Assembly: GCA_012064385.1 (NCBI GenBank)
Contig: QRDG01001734.1
Span: 930,001-994,000, forward strand
DNA from: Puccinellia tenuiflora
Lineage: Eukaryota; Streptophyta; Magnoliopsida; Poales; Poaceae
Direction of reading: 5' to 3'
Length of the DNA: 64,000 nucleotides
Shown: one piece after another, positions 42,756 to 53,017 of the stretch
How positions within the stretch are numbered: the stretch's first letter is position 1
Layout: each line of letters starts with the position of its first letter
Position numbers and translations under genes: made by a program
The notes under the pieces: model-generated
Seen by the model: only the letters and a program-made list of their open reading frames with translations
Databases searched by the model: none
Told to the model about the DNA's origin: nothing

Positions 42756-44057
42756 TTGAAGAGGACATTGAAGAAGAGTCTGAAGGTGATGCCGCAAACC
42801 AAGTCAACCCGGCAGATCAATCTTGAGAAGAAGAAAGCTGCAGCCGGCACTAGTGGGACAGCCAAAAAGTCTGTGGTAAGGAAGCCCAAAACTGTGTCCT
42901 TTGCCAAGATGCCGGAAAAGGAGTATCGTGAGTACCGGGAGAAGAACCCATATCTTTCTCCCCGTCAACCCAATGTTGAGGATCCCCGGTTTTTCACAAA
43001 TGAGCAAGAGACCGTCTACAATCAGATTTACTCAAGGCAAAGGAATGCGGTGGTTCTCCAACATCGCCTCAATATCCCTCACATGACTTCCCCCAAGTAT
43101 CAAGACTACTTTGCCGAAGCTTATAGCATGTGTGAAGAATTTGGACTGCTCAAGATCATGACTCAGCACCAAGACTACAATGAAGAGCTGATTTCACAGT
43201 TTTATGCCACCGTCCATGTTGGGAATGAGAGCAATGCCAAGCTGCACTGGATGATCAAGGATGAACATGTGGAGTGTCGGTGGTCAGATTTCTGTGCTGT
43301 GATGGAGTACCCTCGTGTACAAGGCTCAAATGGGTGGACAGTGCATCATGCAGGCCGAGCTAGTGGAAGGGAGGTCCTCCTTCCCATCACTATGGAAGGT
43401 GGTACTCCGGGTCAGTCTGAGGATCTTCTACCCACCTATGAGATCATGTTCCGCATCTTTAGGGAGACACTTACACCACGGGTAGGTAACTGGGATCAAG
43501 TTCATGGTTACCTCATTGATTTGCTTCTTCAGTGCCACTTGAGGAAGGGGACCGGAGAAAAACTTGATGTGATGAATGTGATATTTGAAGAAATGTGGTT
43601 TGCTATTATTGACAAGAGAGTTCCCATCTATGCTCCCTACATCATGAAGCTTATTGTTGGTAAGTGGGCCTATACTCACAATCATGAGCGCCTTGACCAT
43701 TCGGAGTCCGTGATTGCCCATCTTGAGAAGAAGCTCCGCAAGAAGAATCACATCCTTCCTAAGGACCGCACTATTTCCAAGGGCACGAAAGCTTATGGTG
43801 CTCCCGTTGAGGAACCGGGATGGTTTCAGAAGATCAAGCTAAAGATCCGTGAGTCTTTTTGTTTGGTGGATGACCGCATGTATGATGCTCATGTGCAAGA
43901 GAAGAAGAACCTCCACCGCCAAAAGCAGATTATGCGCAAGCTTGAGATACCGGTTTCTGAGGGCTCTGAGGAAGATCTCACCGACAAGGAGACTTGGACT
44001 GCTCGTGGTCGTGTTGCTTGGTCCGATGAAGATGAGGATGAGGAGGATGAGGAGTGA
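42756..44057 (+). CDS. Extra ORF of element C (Sirevirus env-like/additional ORF)
   Basis: The frame is open from 42729 to the stop at 44057, about 433 codons counted from 42756; there is no ATG at its start. A possible first exon is ATGGCATCCG (42325-42334) with a GT donor at 42335 and a CTCCTCAG acceptor ending at 42728, a 394-bp intron. The exact N-terminus is unsure, because the spliced frame first reads ASSRKKQRTVEEDIEEESEG and ends at a TGA near 42824, so a frame difference exists. The body has a basic start (KKKAAAGTSGTAKKSVVRKP), EELISQFYATVHVGNESNAK with LHWMIKDEHVECRWSDFCAV, a pattern like the putative plant transposon protein domain, and an acidic C-terminus (DEDEDEEDEE). I see no membrane segment. 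Function unknown. Confidence 0.75.
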   Translation: MKRTLKKSLKVMPQTKSTRQINLEKKKAAAGTSGTAKKSVVRKPKTVSFAKMPEKEYREYREKNPYLSPRQPNVEDPRFFTNEQETVYNQIYSRQRNAVVLQHRLNIPHMTSPKYQDYFAEAYSMCEEFGLLKIMTQHQDYNEELISQFYATVHVGNESNAKLHWMIKDEHVECRWSDFCAVMEYPRVQGSNGWTVHHAGRASGREVLLPITMEGGTPGQSEDLLPTYEIMFRIFRETLTPRVGNWDQVHGYLIDLLLQCHLRKGTGEKLDVMNVIFEEMWFAIIDKRVPIYAPYIMKLIVGKWAYTHNHERLDHSESVIAHLEKKLRKKNHILPKDRTISKGTKAYGAPVEEPGWFQKIKLKIRESFCLVDDRMYDAHVQEKKNLHRQKQIMRKLEIPVSEGSEEDLTDKETWTARGRVAWSDEDEDEEDEE

Positions 44058-44465
44058 TCTCTCTTGGGACGCATAGTTTCGCTCCTCCCTTTTTGGTGTC
44101 TTGACGCCAAAGGGGGAGAAGTGTGTTAGCTTAGTCTTAGTGTGCGGGATTTGTATGGGTTGGGACATGAATTTGCCATTTTCAGATTTGCCTTTCTTAT
44201 ATCGTGTCCCAAAGTTGAACTCTTTAGTTGTATTGCACTTTAAACTCCTTGCATGATGTGAGCGTGCAATCGTTGTGGAACCTATTATCATTTGCTAGCT
44301 ATCTATCTTGCTATATATGTTGCTAGCTATCTATCTTGTCTATCATGATATCCTTTTGTTTGATATGTGCAAGGTTTCCAAAAGATAGGGGGAGCTCCTT
44401 TAGGGGGAGCCCGTTTATCTTTTGGAAATCATCTCTGCAAATTGATTGTATTGTCGTCAACACCA

Positions 44466-44478
44466 AAAAGGGGGAGAT
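44466..44478 (+). other. Polypurine tract of element C
   Basis: AAAAGGGGGAGAT ends directly at the 3' LTR and primes plus-strand synthesis. Similar purine tracts occur upstream near 41577, 44109, 44386 and 44402. Confidence 0.85.
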
Positions 44479-45807
44479 TGAAAGAACATGTGCCAACCCC
44501 ATTGGTTTTGATGTTGACAACAATACAATTAAGTGCTCTAATGTTGAATCTCAGTTGTGTAGGAATTTCAAAAGAATCGTCGCGAAAAGATGAGCAAAGT
44601 GGTTTCTTCAGGGTTCACCGGAAGTACCGGTAAAGTCACCGGTACTACCGCTGGATACTTCCGGCGGTACTTCCGGTGGCTGTTCCGTTTACAAGTTTTC
44701 GGTACTGGAATGTACCCCGGAAGTTGCACCGGAAGTAACACCGGTACTTCCGCTAAACCGGAAGTACCGGCATGATCAGCGGTACTACCGCTGGCTACTT
44801 CCGGAGCCACTTCCGGAACCAATACCGCTTATGAAAGTTTGCTTCGGTATAGTTTCCGGAAGTAGCACCGGAAGTGCCACCGGTACTTCCGCCAAACCGG
44901 AAGTACCGGGCCTCCCAGCGGTACTTCCGCCCCTGCGGGAACTGGACGACGCCGAAGAAGACCGTTGACTGAAGGACCGGAAGTACCGGCCCTCCGGGCG
45001 GTACTTCCGGCGCTGCGGGATAAAGAGGCCTCCCAACGGCCAGAAGATGCCTCCAACGGCCAGTTTTTGTGAAGGAGTATAAAAGCTCCTTCACCTACCT
45101 TGGAATAGTGAGCTTGTTCATTTCTCTCACCTCCATTAATGCCCTAGCAAGCTCAAGCTCCAAAATTCGAAGATCTCTCAATCCCTCCACCCAAATCCAT
45201 TGATTCTTGGAGGATTGAAGGAGAAGCCTCGGATCTACAACTCCACCGAGCAGTTTTTCATTTCCCCTTCATTCATTTGAAGGATCTCATTTCTAGGGTT
45301 AGCCTTGTGTTGACCTAGCTTGTTGTTCTTATCACTTGTTGTAATTGCTACAGATTGTTGATTTGGGAGCCCCCAATTAAGTTGTGGGTGTGTGCCCCAA
45401 GACCGTTGTAAAGGCTCCGGAATCCGCCTCGAAGGGCTCCGATAGTGGAAGGTGAACTAGGCCTTTGTGGCGAGGTTCATCGGAGAATAGGGTGAGGCCT
45501 TTGTGGCGTTGAGTAGGCCTTTGTGGCGAGCTCACACCCCTCCAACGAGACGTACTCCCTTAACAAGGAGGAACTCGGGAATACATCCTTGTCTCCGCGT
45601 GCTTCCATTTCGGTTATCTCTTTCCTCCCTTATCTCCCTATTGTGTTTCTTGCTTAGTTGTTTTTGTCCTTGTCATATAGATAAATTCACCGTAGTTGCA
45701 TATCTAGAGAATTTATCTTTTGTGTCAAGCCTAAATTGAAAAAGAAATAAAAATTGGGTAGCACCTATTCACCCCCCCCCTCTAGGTGCTCATACGATCC
45801 CCTTTCA
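44479..45807 (+). repeat. 3' LTR of element C
   Basis: Same ends and layout as the 5' LTR, including the ACCGGTACTTCCGG palindromes (44619-45012) and a TATA box at about 45077-45085. Followed by the target duplication GCTGT. Confidence 0.95.
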
Positions 45808-46126
45808 GCTGTTCTCTCATGTATGCAGTAGTTGCTTCCCTAATAAGTGCAGCAGCTGATGTATCTGAAGTTATTTGCATAGGACTGTTCTCTTCAGTAT
45901 GCTGTTGTTCTGGGATTGACGGGTTTAAATCTGGCAACATGAAAGGACCTCTCTCGGCTTGCTGTACATTTGGGCCTGTCATCCTGCTTCTGGGCTGCTC
46001 TGGGTGGGCCAGCAAGGCCGGGGGAAGGAAGTCACCAAACTCCGGTAATGGCCTAGGCACTGCATAATGTGGATTCGACGATCTTTGCCTTCTGGGTCGC
46101 TGTTGTGGCCTGTAGTTTGGAACCTC
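45808..46126 (-). pseudogene. Exon of the unknown gene, 5' side of the Sirevirus C insertion
   Basis: Minus strand: after an acceptor (TTTACAG ending at 46127) the exon opens EVPNYRPQQRPRRQRSSNPH and continues VPRPLPEFGDFLPPALL and Pro/Gln-rich sequence to AAALIREATTAYMREQ at the insertion. With one copy of the target duplication removed, the frame runs straight into the exon at 34440-34031. Low-complexity Pro/Gln/Ser composition, no known domain. The insertion makes this allele non-functional unless the element is spliced out. Confidence 0.55.
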
Positions 46127-46190
46127 CTGTAAATAATTATGAATAGAACGTTAGCATCTTTCTAGACATTTTTCGATATTTTTTCTCATG

Positions 46191-47090
46191 CATCCATATT
46201 TAGGGAATAATACAATGTATCCTTTACATTTAATTACATGTTTTTACTCCATGGTGGAGAAAGGGGAAGCAGGGAGGAGGAGGTCAAGGGGGCCGATGCT
46301 TCATCTTCTTCCTTTGGGCCCAGGTACTCCTTCCCTTGGACGTCTACGACTCAACAATTGTGTCGTGTGGTTGACCTTGGCGCCAAGGAAGGTCTTTGTT
46401 TCTGCAGCAACTTGACTCACGATCTAATGCAAACTATCTACAAATCCTGGCAATTTTACTGCAACAATCAATCAATTGGAAAGCTGGCTGTATGGTTAAA
46501 GGAGATTAATTTTCACAGACGCACTTTTCAGAAAGTTGTGCTTCAAGAGAATAGAAAGGGGAATTATGCTGCAGGAAGAAATGTTCAGGAGCATAAATGT
46601 TATAGTCCCAGTTGTAGTATAAGTGAAAGATGGTTTGAAGATGCTTATGCAGAGGATGTTAAAGCTTCTCTATTCGGGTGTTTCCTCCGGCAGCAGATGA
46701 GAGAGCTGCCGTTGAAGGTCCTCAGATTTGATGGAGAGGCAATCTTGAAGCTAAGCTCGGTGAAGGCTACAAAAAATCTACAGCTCAGTTTATCCAAACC
46801 TCAGGTGTATACGCCAATCAGACCTTCGGGAGAGTCGCCGGGGATACTATTGGCAAGCACTATTGCTGAGGCCCCTGAAAGCTGTAGTCGTGGTTGCGCG
46901 TCGGGGTTCTCGCCTGATCCGCCATCAGACTCCCTCTACAGTCTTCCTCATCCTCTGTGTGTGTCATTTTCAGCCTTCTTTAGTCATGTGCAACTAGGCA
47001 CATTTCCTTCAAACTCTGCTTACAAGAGTCTTGTACTATGTAACTTTGTGCTTTAATGTTATATCATTCTGAGTTTTCAAAAAAAAAAAA
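46191..47090 (+). pseudogene. Retrocopy with poly(A) tail and target-site duplication
   Basis: A segment of about 900 bp ends in a 12-base A run (47079-47090) and is flanked by the 8-bp direct repeat TTCTCATG (46183-46190 and 47091-47098). This is the signature of LINE-mediated reverse transcription of an mRNA. Inside, a 272-codon frame is open at 46238-47056 (MFLLHGGERGSREEEVKGAD, later QTIYKSWQFYCNNQSIGKLA and RWFEDAYAEDVKASLF). I do not recognise the parent gene, and the open frame need not be coding. It lies in the presumed intron upstream of the exon at 46126. Confidence 0.6.
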
Positions 47091-47099
47091 TTCTCATGA

Positions 47100-47776
47100 A
47101 AGGACAGATATGCGAGAGTAGTTTTATATATGCTTCATTTTTCGAGAAACCTTTTTTTAAAACTTTAATTATATGTCTGTAAAATTTCAATTAAGCATTT
47201 TTTAAACCATCAAAAGTTAGAGTATCGATTTTCGTAAAATAGTAGTGCGTGTATGCAATTATGTAGAGAGACAATTAGGGATGCAAGCGGATAGGATAAT
47301 TTCCATGCTGAATCTACTAAAGAAAACTGACACATATGGATATCTGATTCTGACTACGATATAGGACATGGTATGTAAAATAACATCCAAAAATGTATTA
47401 CCCAAAATCTTATTAGAATTATCTGATATTTTTTAACCAAACAACTCAATTTATTATGAAAAAGCGCAAGCTAATATAACACAATTAGTAGTTAGTGGGT
47501 TGCCGAGTTCATTCGTTAAACATCAACTTACTTAATAGTTATCGTACTGACTATGGCGTAAAACTTATTTTAGCGTACTGGGTTATTGAATATTTTATTT
47601 TGATGTATGGTTTGTCGATATAGCTATGCACGTAGCTATCCAATTAATTTTGTTTCTCTCCCTGAGTCTTCTCCGTTTCTGTTTCTGTTCGTTTCCATAA
47701 TTTAATATATCCACATTCAAATCCGCAACATGTTAACCGTTTCGGTCCGAATTTGATAAAAAAATATGGTAAATGC
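47100..47776. other. AT-rich intergenic sequence
   Basis: No gene or repeat end recognised. Confidence 0.4.
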
Positions 47777-47778
47777 TA

Positions 47779-47873
47779 CTCCCTTCGATCCACAAAAAGG
47801 GTCGCCCATTTAGTACAAAGTTTGGTAGTAGCTTAGTACAAAATGAGCGATACTTTTTATGGATCAAAGTGAG
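47779..47873. mobile_element. Short Stowaway-type MITE near the F-box gene
   Basis: The left end CTCCCTTCGATCCACAAAAA and the inverted right end CTCACTTTGATCCATAAAAA continue as inverted repeats almost to the centre (to AGTAC). TA flanks both sides (47777-47778 and 47874-47875). 95 bp, foldback throughout, about 200 bases upstream of the F-box start codon. Confidence 0.8.
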
Positions 47874-48073
47874 TATGATAAAAAGAAAATCGGATTTATT
47901 TACATCATAGAAACAATACCTAAGAATGTCATAAATTTGGAGAGCGCGGGTAGAAGCGGGACGACCACATATGTGAAATTTTCGCGCCGGTAGAAAATAA
48001 CATTTCTCACGCCAAAACGGTTTCCCGCCGGAATTTCCCGTTTCCCGCCCGCCGTTCTCAACCTCATCCCCAT

Positions 48074-49384
48074 ATGCGCCGCCTCCTCGCCTCCAATTCC
48101 CCAATTCCGATCTCATCGCCAAAACATTCGGCCATGCCACCCACCACCATTCTCCTACGCCGCGCACGCGCGCGTGTTCGTTCTCGTCCGCTAGCCGCCT
48201 CCGACTCCGCGCGACGCAAACGCCCGCGGAAGTCGCCGCCGGAGGACCCCGCAACCGCGCTGCCGGACGACATGCTCCTCGAGGTCTTCAAGCGGCTGCC
48301 GCCCCCCACGGATACCATCCGCTGCGCCGCGGTGTGCCGGCGCTGGCGCCGCGTAATCTCATCCGGCGCACGCGCGGGCTGCCTCCCGATCCCGCCCCGC
48401 CACTTCGGCTTCTTCCGCAATTACCACGCGTCCCCGCTGCCACCGTTCGTCACCAGCAAGGCCGGCGTCGACCTCGACGCCGGCGGCTTCCTCCCCCGTG
48501 CGGTGTCCAAGCGCGGCGCCGAGATCGTCGACAGCCGCGACGGCCTGCTCATCCTGCGCGAGCGCCAGCGCTGCAAAGACTTCTGGGTGCTCAGTCTCAT
48601 CCTGTGCAGCCCGCTGGAGAGGTCGTACCGGCGGTTGCCGCTGGTGAATATCGCCGGATACAGCATGGCCTGCGCCGCTTTCGTTCCTCTGCAGGGCGCC
48701 GGGTTCCGCGTCGCCGTCGTGCTCTTTGGCGACGCTATAGACCTGTGGCACTGCTACGCTGTTCTGGTCTACGACTCCGCTAGCGCTCCCCCAGCCTGGA
48801 AGGTGTCCAACGGCTCACGGCAAAGTGGGGAACGGCACTACAATGCCCACGAAGGCCCGTCAGTTGTTGTTGGCGACGTCGTGTACAGCCTTCAGGACGA
48901 GCACATCATGGTTGTGGACACTACCAAGATGACAATGTCTGTGTTGCAGGAGCCAGTGGACCATCCCGACTGGCTGTATACCAGCAATCACTGGATCGGC
49001 AAGACGGATGACGATCGTCTGTGCTTCTTCGTGTTCCATGACTACAAGCCGCTTCTTGTGGAGAGGTGGGCTCTTGGAGCGTATAGGAAGTGGACTCAGC
49101 TGCAGCCGTTGCAGCTGCCACGGGACCTCCACGGCGTGAAGCTCACAACGAACGTCACTGCGATGTCTGGTCGGCATGTGAGCTTTGCTGGGTTCTGTGA
49201 AGGCAGCAGGATGCTGTTCTTCGTCATTGAAGGTTGGGTGGTTTCTTTCGACATCGACACGTTGGTGATGAAAAGGCTGTGGTGCTGTGATACTGACGAG
49301 ACGCGGCGCCTTGGTGGGCTTAATGCGGTGTATCCGTACAAGATGGTGGCATGGCCCCCGGTGCTCAAAGATTTCGCCCACTGA
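48074..49384 (+). CDS. F-box protein
   Basis: 436 codons in one exon, ATG at 48074. A second in-frame ATG at 48134 (MPPTTILLRRARARVRSRPL) may be the true start; the frame between them is Ser/Pro-rich. An Arg-rich stretch precedes the F-box at about residues 62-102 (ALPDDMLLEVFKRLPPPTDT, then CAAVCRRWRRVISS). The rest is a beta-rich region with repeated W and G (WVLSLILCSPLERSYRRLPL, DVVYSLQDEHIMVVDTTKMT) typical of grass F-box proteins with an F-box-associated C-terminal domain. It should join SKP1 in an SCF ubiquitin ligase; the substrate is unknown. GC-rich 5' half, no breaks; looks functional. Confidence 0.9.
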   Translation: MRRLLASNSPIPISSPKHSAMPPTTILLRRARARVRSRPLAASDSARRKRPRKSPPEDPATALPDDMLLEVFKRLPPPTDTIRCAAVCRRWRRVISSGARAGCLPIPPRHFGFFRNYHASPLPPFVTSKAGVDLDAGGFLPRAVSKRGAEIVDSRDGLLILRERQRCKDFWVLSLILCSPLERSYRRLPLVNIAGYSMACAAFVPLQGAGFRVAVVLFGDAIDLWHCYAVLVYDSASAPPAWKVSNGSRQSGERHYNAHEGPSVVVGDVVYSLQDEHIMVVDTTKMTMSVLQEPVDHPDWLYTSNHWIGKTDDDRLCFFVFHDYKPLLVERWALGAYRKWTQLQPLQLPRDLHGVKLTTNVTAMSGRHVSFAGFCEGSRMLFFVIEGWVVSFDIDTLVMKRLWCCDTDETRRLGGLNAVYPYKMVAWPPVLKDFAH

Positions 49385-50555
49385 GTGCTGTTTGGCAATA
49401 AGGGATGTGTTTCTGTGGTGGCAATGAGAAGATCACGATATATATTGTTGTTTGGTTCATGTTCAAGTCTTAGTGTACAATCCTATCAGAAATACTGTTA
49501 GGTTCATGTCTGGTTTGACAGTACTGCATTTTCTAAGTTATCTTTAATCTAGATTCATGAGGATGAATATTTTGCTAAATTTGTAACTAGTGTTGTTCCG
49601 AGTTTCCTCGTTGTGACATTACCTTGAGACTGCAAACACAGTTTCATTTCTTCAACGGGCTGACGACCCACCTTCAATTTTCATCAGCCAAAGGTAGCAC
49701 ATACAATTTGTTTTCAACAGGCATTTGTGTAAACCTCGAGTGGTATACTTCATCCTTTGAGATACTTGTTTAGCTGCATTGCCCAGGATAGAAAATGCAC
49801 TACGTGTTTTTAAGTGAGTCAGTTGGCTTGCTGTGCACTTGAGTTCCTTGGGCCCAAGTATTTTGCTAAGGTTTGTGTTTGGTGAACGTAATCTGGCGTG
49901 GTGTGCTGATTGTTTCTTACTATACACTGCTGTTTGTTTGTACTTTTGGGCATGCCTGTAATAAGGAGAGAAATAAAATGCTAGCTTGTTTATTCAAAGT
50001 GTAGTAGATTTATCATTTATGTTCACGTCTATTTAGTCTTTGGGTCTTTTGGCACTACTATCTTGTACTACAGAATCAATCATGTTTATTGTACTTCTAT
50101 TCATCTATTCTACTTATACTTATGACATGGTTACCTATTGCTGATGGTCTCATTTGGGAGAGATGTTTTGAACTACCTTGCTCATGATTAAAAATGGACT
50201 ATGTGTTGCTAAGTGATTTAGTTGCCTTGCTGTGAACTTGAGTTCCTTGTGCTGTATTTTGCTAAAGTTTGTGTTCGATGAAACATAACCTGGTGCGTCG
50301 TGCTGAATGTTTTGTGTCACGGACGCACTGCTGTTTGTGTTAGATGTTTAGGGATTAGGAGGGTTGGGAGTTGATTGTAGGTAGTAGGGACGAGGCCTGC
50401 ACCCTCGTTGCCCCGTGGCTGGAAGGGAGATGCCCATAGTTCATAGGGGTAACAGATGCATTCTCATAGGGGTAACAGATGCATTCTCATATCAAGGGTT
50501 AGTAGAAAAGCATTCTCAAAATTATAGTAAGAGGAGGACAAGTAGCGAACTCTTT
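49385..50555. other. 3' flank of the F-box gene with a diverged internal duplication
   Basis: About 150-200 bases near 49735-49945 recur in changed form at 50165-50345 (shared words: CTTGAGTTCCTTG, TATTTTGCTAA, GTTTGTGTT). A 2x tandem of CATAGGGGTAACAGATGCAT lies at about 50437-50488. No gene seen. Confidence 0.55.
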
Positions 50556-50559
50556 TAGT

Positions 50560-51490
50560 AATTGAGTTTGAAGTTGATCAGGAGACTTGCTGAGGTTAGT
50601 GAGAGTACTCTCCAAAGGTTTATGTCCCTTTTCAAGTTCTCACGATCCTCAAGAAGTTTAGCATGTCTAACAAGGAGCTCATCTTTACAATTAAAGGTCA
50701 ATTGTTCATGGTGCGTCTTCGTTAAAACACTCAATGTTCATCGCCGTACGCATCTAGACCGTTAGATCCCTCTTTAACACCCCCCTTCCTTGACGATGCA
50801 CCAACCTGCATCGTCTGCTGACTTTTTATACGTCGTTTTTCTCTACTCGTTATCGGGCAAATCAAATTTATAGTTCCTTTCCATATCAAAAAATAAATAT
50901 GTAGAAACTTGCAAAACAGATCATCTTGCAAATCACCACGGACCTTGCAAAATAGATCTCGCAATGCCAAGTACGGTCTTTGGGGAATCATTAATGACAT
51001 GTTCTTATCAAATGACACGATGGTATTGAGAAACTTGCATTTGATCCAATTATCGCCACGTCCTTGCTCACATGATTCTACAAGGAAACCACAAGAGCCA
51101 CGAGCTTTCGCTAGAGTTCTTGGAGAGAATCATCCTCATTCATCACAAACTCATCAGCTTCATCTTGAACTACATCAAACTCACAGTAGTGAATGCTCGA
51201 GTTGCTAATGAACAACTTGTTGATGTGATCCCAAGCTTCTTTTGCGGTCAAGAAGGGGAGGGTGCGAGCAAGGTTCTCAGATGTCAAAGACTTTTGAATA
51301 ATGAAGAAGGCGACTGTATTGAGTTTCTTGTCCACACCTTCTCTTGGAGTCAAGTTTTCTGGGCCATGTGGCTTGAACACGTCTTCAATAATTCTCCACA
51401 ATTGAGTTGATGAGCTACTAATATCGGATATATGTGCCATATGAGGCATATGTATGGCGATGGGGGGAACCGCGGCCTGTGTGCTCAAAC
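50560..51490 (-). pseudogene. Decayed Copia gag fragment
   Basis: Minus strand from 51488: MSTQAAVPPIAIHMPHMAHI, then QLWRIIEDVFKPHGPENLTP, then AKEAWDHINKLFISNSSIHY and DEFVMNEDDSLQEL, stopping at 51111. This corresponds to the gag core of Sireviruses (compare LWRIIEVGFKAHDPNNMTRR in element B). Further down, broken frames keep coiled-coil-like pieces (KDELLVRHAKLLEDRENLKR near 50600-50700). No LTRs. Old relic. Confidence 0.7.
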
Positions 51491-51499
51491 CATTTTTTT

Positions 51500-52270
51500 T
51501 CCTTGGTGAGGTTTGGATCCCACCGCACTAGCACCCACTTTGGTAGCATTTGCATCTCCTTCCGGATCTTCCTTAACCCTTTTGGAGGCGGTTTCGGTCA
51601 TTCCAGGATGAGTAGATGGTGAGGCAGAATCATTGACATTTAAGTGTAGATGACACCGTCTCTTGTATACTTTTTTTAAGATAGTTAATTTAAATCCGCT
51701 AAGGTGTTATTTAAGTACCCCATCGTCAAAAGAGTATCATCGGGATCGGCAGTCTCTTCACTTTCCTTATCCACATTGCCAGCTATACTCTTTAGGTGTT
51801 AAAATGCTTAATGATAATATGAAACTTTGACAATTAAAAAGATCAGTATGGTCGAATAAAGGCAGGGTGAATAAGCGACTAATAATTTTACTTTTATTTA
51901 TAATTTTAGTGATAAAAAATAACACAAAACTTTCAGATATGCATATAGGTGGACAACCTATATGACAAGATACAAGTTACACAATCAATAAAAAAAATAA
52001 GTTTTTTTTACGATTTATAATAAAAACAAGTAAGTGTTTTTAGGGAAATAAAAAAGTTTTTTTTAGGGAAAGGAAATAAAAACAAGTAAGTAAAGACAAG
52101 AGAGTAGTGTTTACCAATAGTTTTGTAGCCCAGAACATGGTGATGGGCCGAGGGTCCAATGTTTCGTAGCGGTTACGAAATGAGAGCCTCCAAAACCTCT
52201 CTTCTGCAATCTCGAAGGGACGAAAGGAAGCCGCCGGCCCTAGCCTCTCCAGTCTCCACCACACGGACTT
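51500..52270. other. Upstream region of the isopropylmalate dehydratase gene
   Basis: AT-rich with short A and T runs; no clear TATA box. The last 100 bases become GC-rich and lead to GCCACC directly before the ATG at 52277, a strong start context. Confidence 0.5.
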
Positions 52271-52276
52271 GCCACC

Positions 52277-53017
52277 ATGACGGCGGCTCCTCTTTTATCG
52301 TTGACGGATGCGGCGACGGTGACGGCAGCGCTAGCCCCCGGCCGAGCGCCCACCAGAGCCCGCACCCAGGCCGCCCCTCGCTTCCGCGGCGCCGTCTCGC
52401 TGAGATGTCGCCGTGCTCGGCCCTTAACTGCGGCCGCCGCCACGGGCGACTCGCCGTCCTCGGCCGCGTTCCACGGCGAGTGCTTCGTCGTGGGGGATAA
52501 CATCGACACCGACCAGATCATCCCGGCCGAGCACCTGACCCTGGTGCCGTCCAAGCCAGACGAGTACCGGAAGCTCGGCTCCTTCGCCTTCGTGGGCCTC
52601 CCGACCGCGGCCTACCCCATCCCGTTCGTAGCCCCCGGCGAGGAGTCGTCCCGCTACGCCGTCATCATCGGCGGCGCCAACTTCGGATGCGGCTCCTCCC
52701 GCGAGCACGCGCCCGTCGCGCTCGGAGCCGCCGGCGCGCGCGTGGTCGTGGCAGAGGGCTACGCCCGCATCTTCTTCCGCAATTCCGTGGCCACCGGGGA
52801 GGTGTACCCTCTGGAGCTCGCGGACAGCGGTGCCAGCAAGGAGTGCAAGACCGGGGATGTGGTCACAGTGGACCTCGATAACTCGGTCATGATTAACCAC
52901 ACCTCCGGCAAGCAGTACAAGCTGAAGCCAATTGGTGATGCAGGGCCAGTTATTGAGGCCGGCGGGATCTTCGCTTATGCCCGGAAGACTGGAATGATTG
53001 CATCGAAATCTGCCTGA
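52277..53017 (+). CDS. IPMI SSU: 3-isopropylmalate dehydratase small subunit, chloroplastic
   Basis: 246 codons, single exon, ATG in the context GCCACCATGA. Residues 1 to about 52 are Ala/Arg/Thr/Pro-rich with few acids, a chloroplast transit peptide. The mature part begins near FHGECFVVGDNIDTDQIIPA, the LeuD family signature, followed by SRYAVIIGGANFGCGSSREH with the conserved GCGSSREHAP loop, then ARIFFRNSVATGEVYPLEL and VIEAGGIFAYARKTGMI at the end. With the large subunit, which carries the iron-sulphur cluster, it isomerises 2- and 3-isopropylmalate in leucine synthesis; related small subunits also serve methionine chain elongation in Brassicaceae. Length and motifs are complete. Confidence 0.97.
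   Translation: MTAAPLLSLTDAATVTAALAPGRAPTRARTQAAPRFRGAVSLRCRRARPLTAAAATGDSPSSAAFHGECFVVGDNIDTDQIIPAEHLTLVPSKPDEYRKLGSFAFVGLPTAAYPIPFVAPGEESSRYAVIIGGANFGCGSSREHAPVALGAAGARVVVAEGYARIFFRNSVATGEVYPLELADSGASKECKTGDVVTVDLDNSVMINHTSGKQYKLKPIGDAGPVIEAGGIFAYARKTGMIASKSA

Larger units (their letters stand above)
34446..45807 (+). mobile_element. Complete Sirevirus-type Copia retrotransposon C
   Basis: An 11,362-bp element with two near-identical LTRs of about 1330 bp, TG...CA ends and a perfect 5-bp target duplication GCTGT at 34441-34445 and 45808-45812. Order: LTR, Met-tRNA primer site, gag, pol (protease, integrase, reverse transcriptase, RNase H), an extra ORF, polypurine tract, LTR. The integrase-before-RT order marks Copia; the long coiled-coil gag, extra ORF and several polypurine tracts mark the Sirevirus branch. 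By eye the LTRs differ at roughly 20-30 of 1330 positions, so the insertion is young. It is integrated inside an exon of a minus-strand gene. Confidence 0.95.

Noticed and set aside
48334..48783. Arg/Pro-rich frame overlapping the F-box gene
   Set aside because: A GC-driven shadow in another frame of a clearly coding exon.
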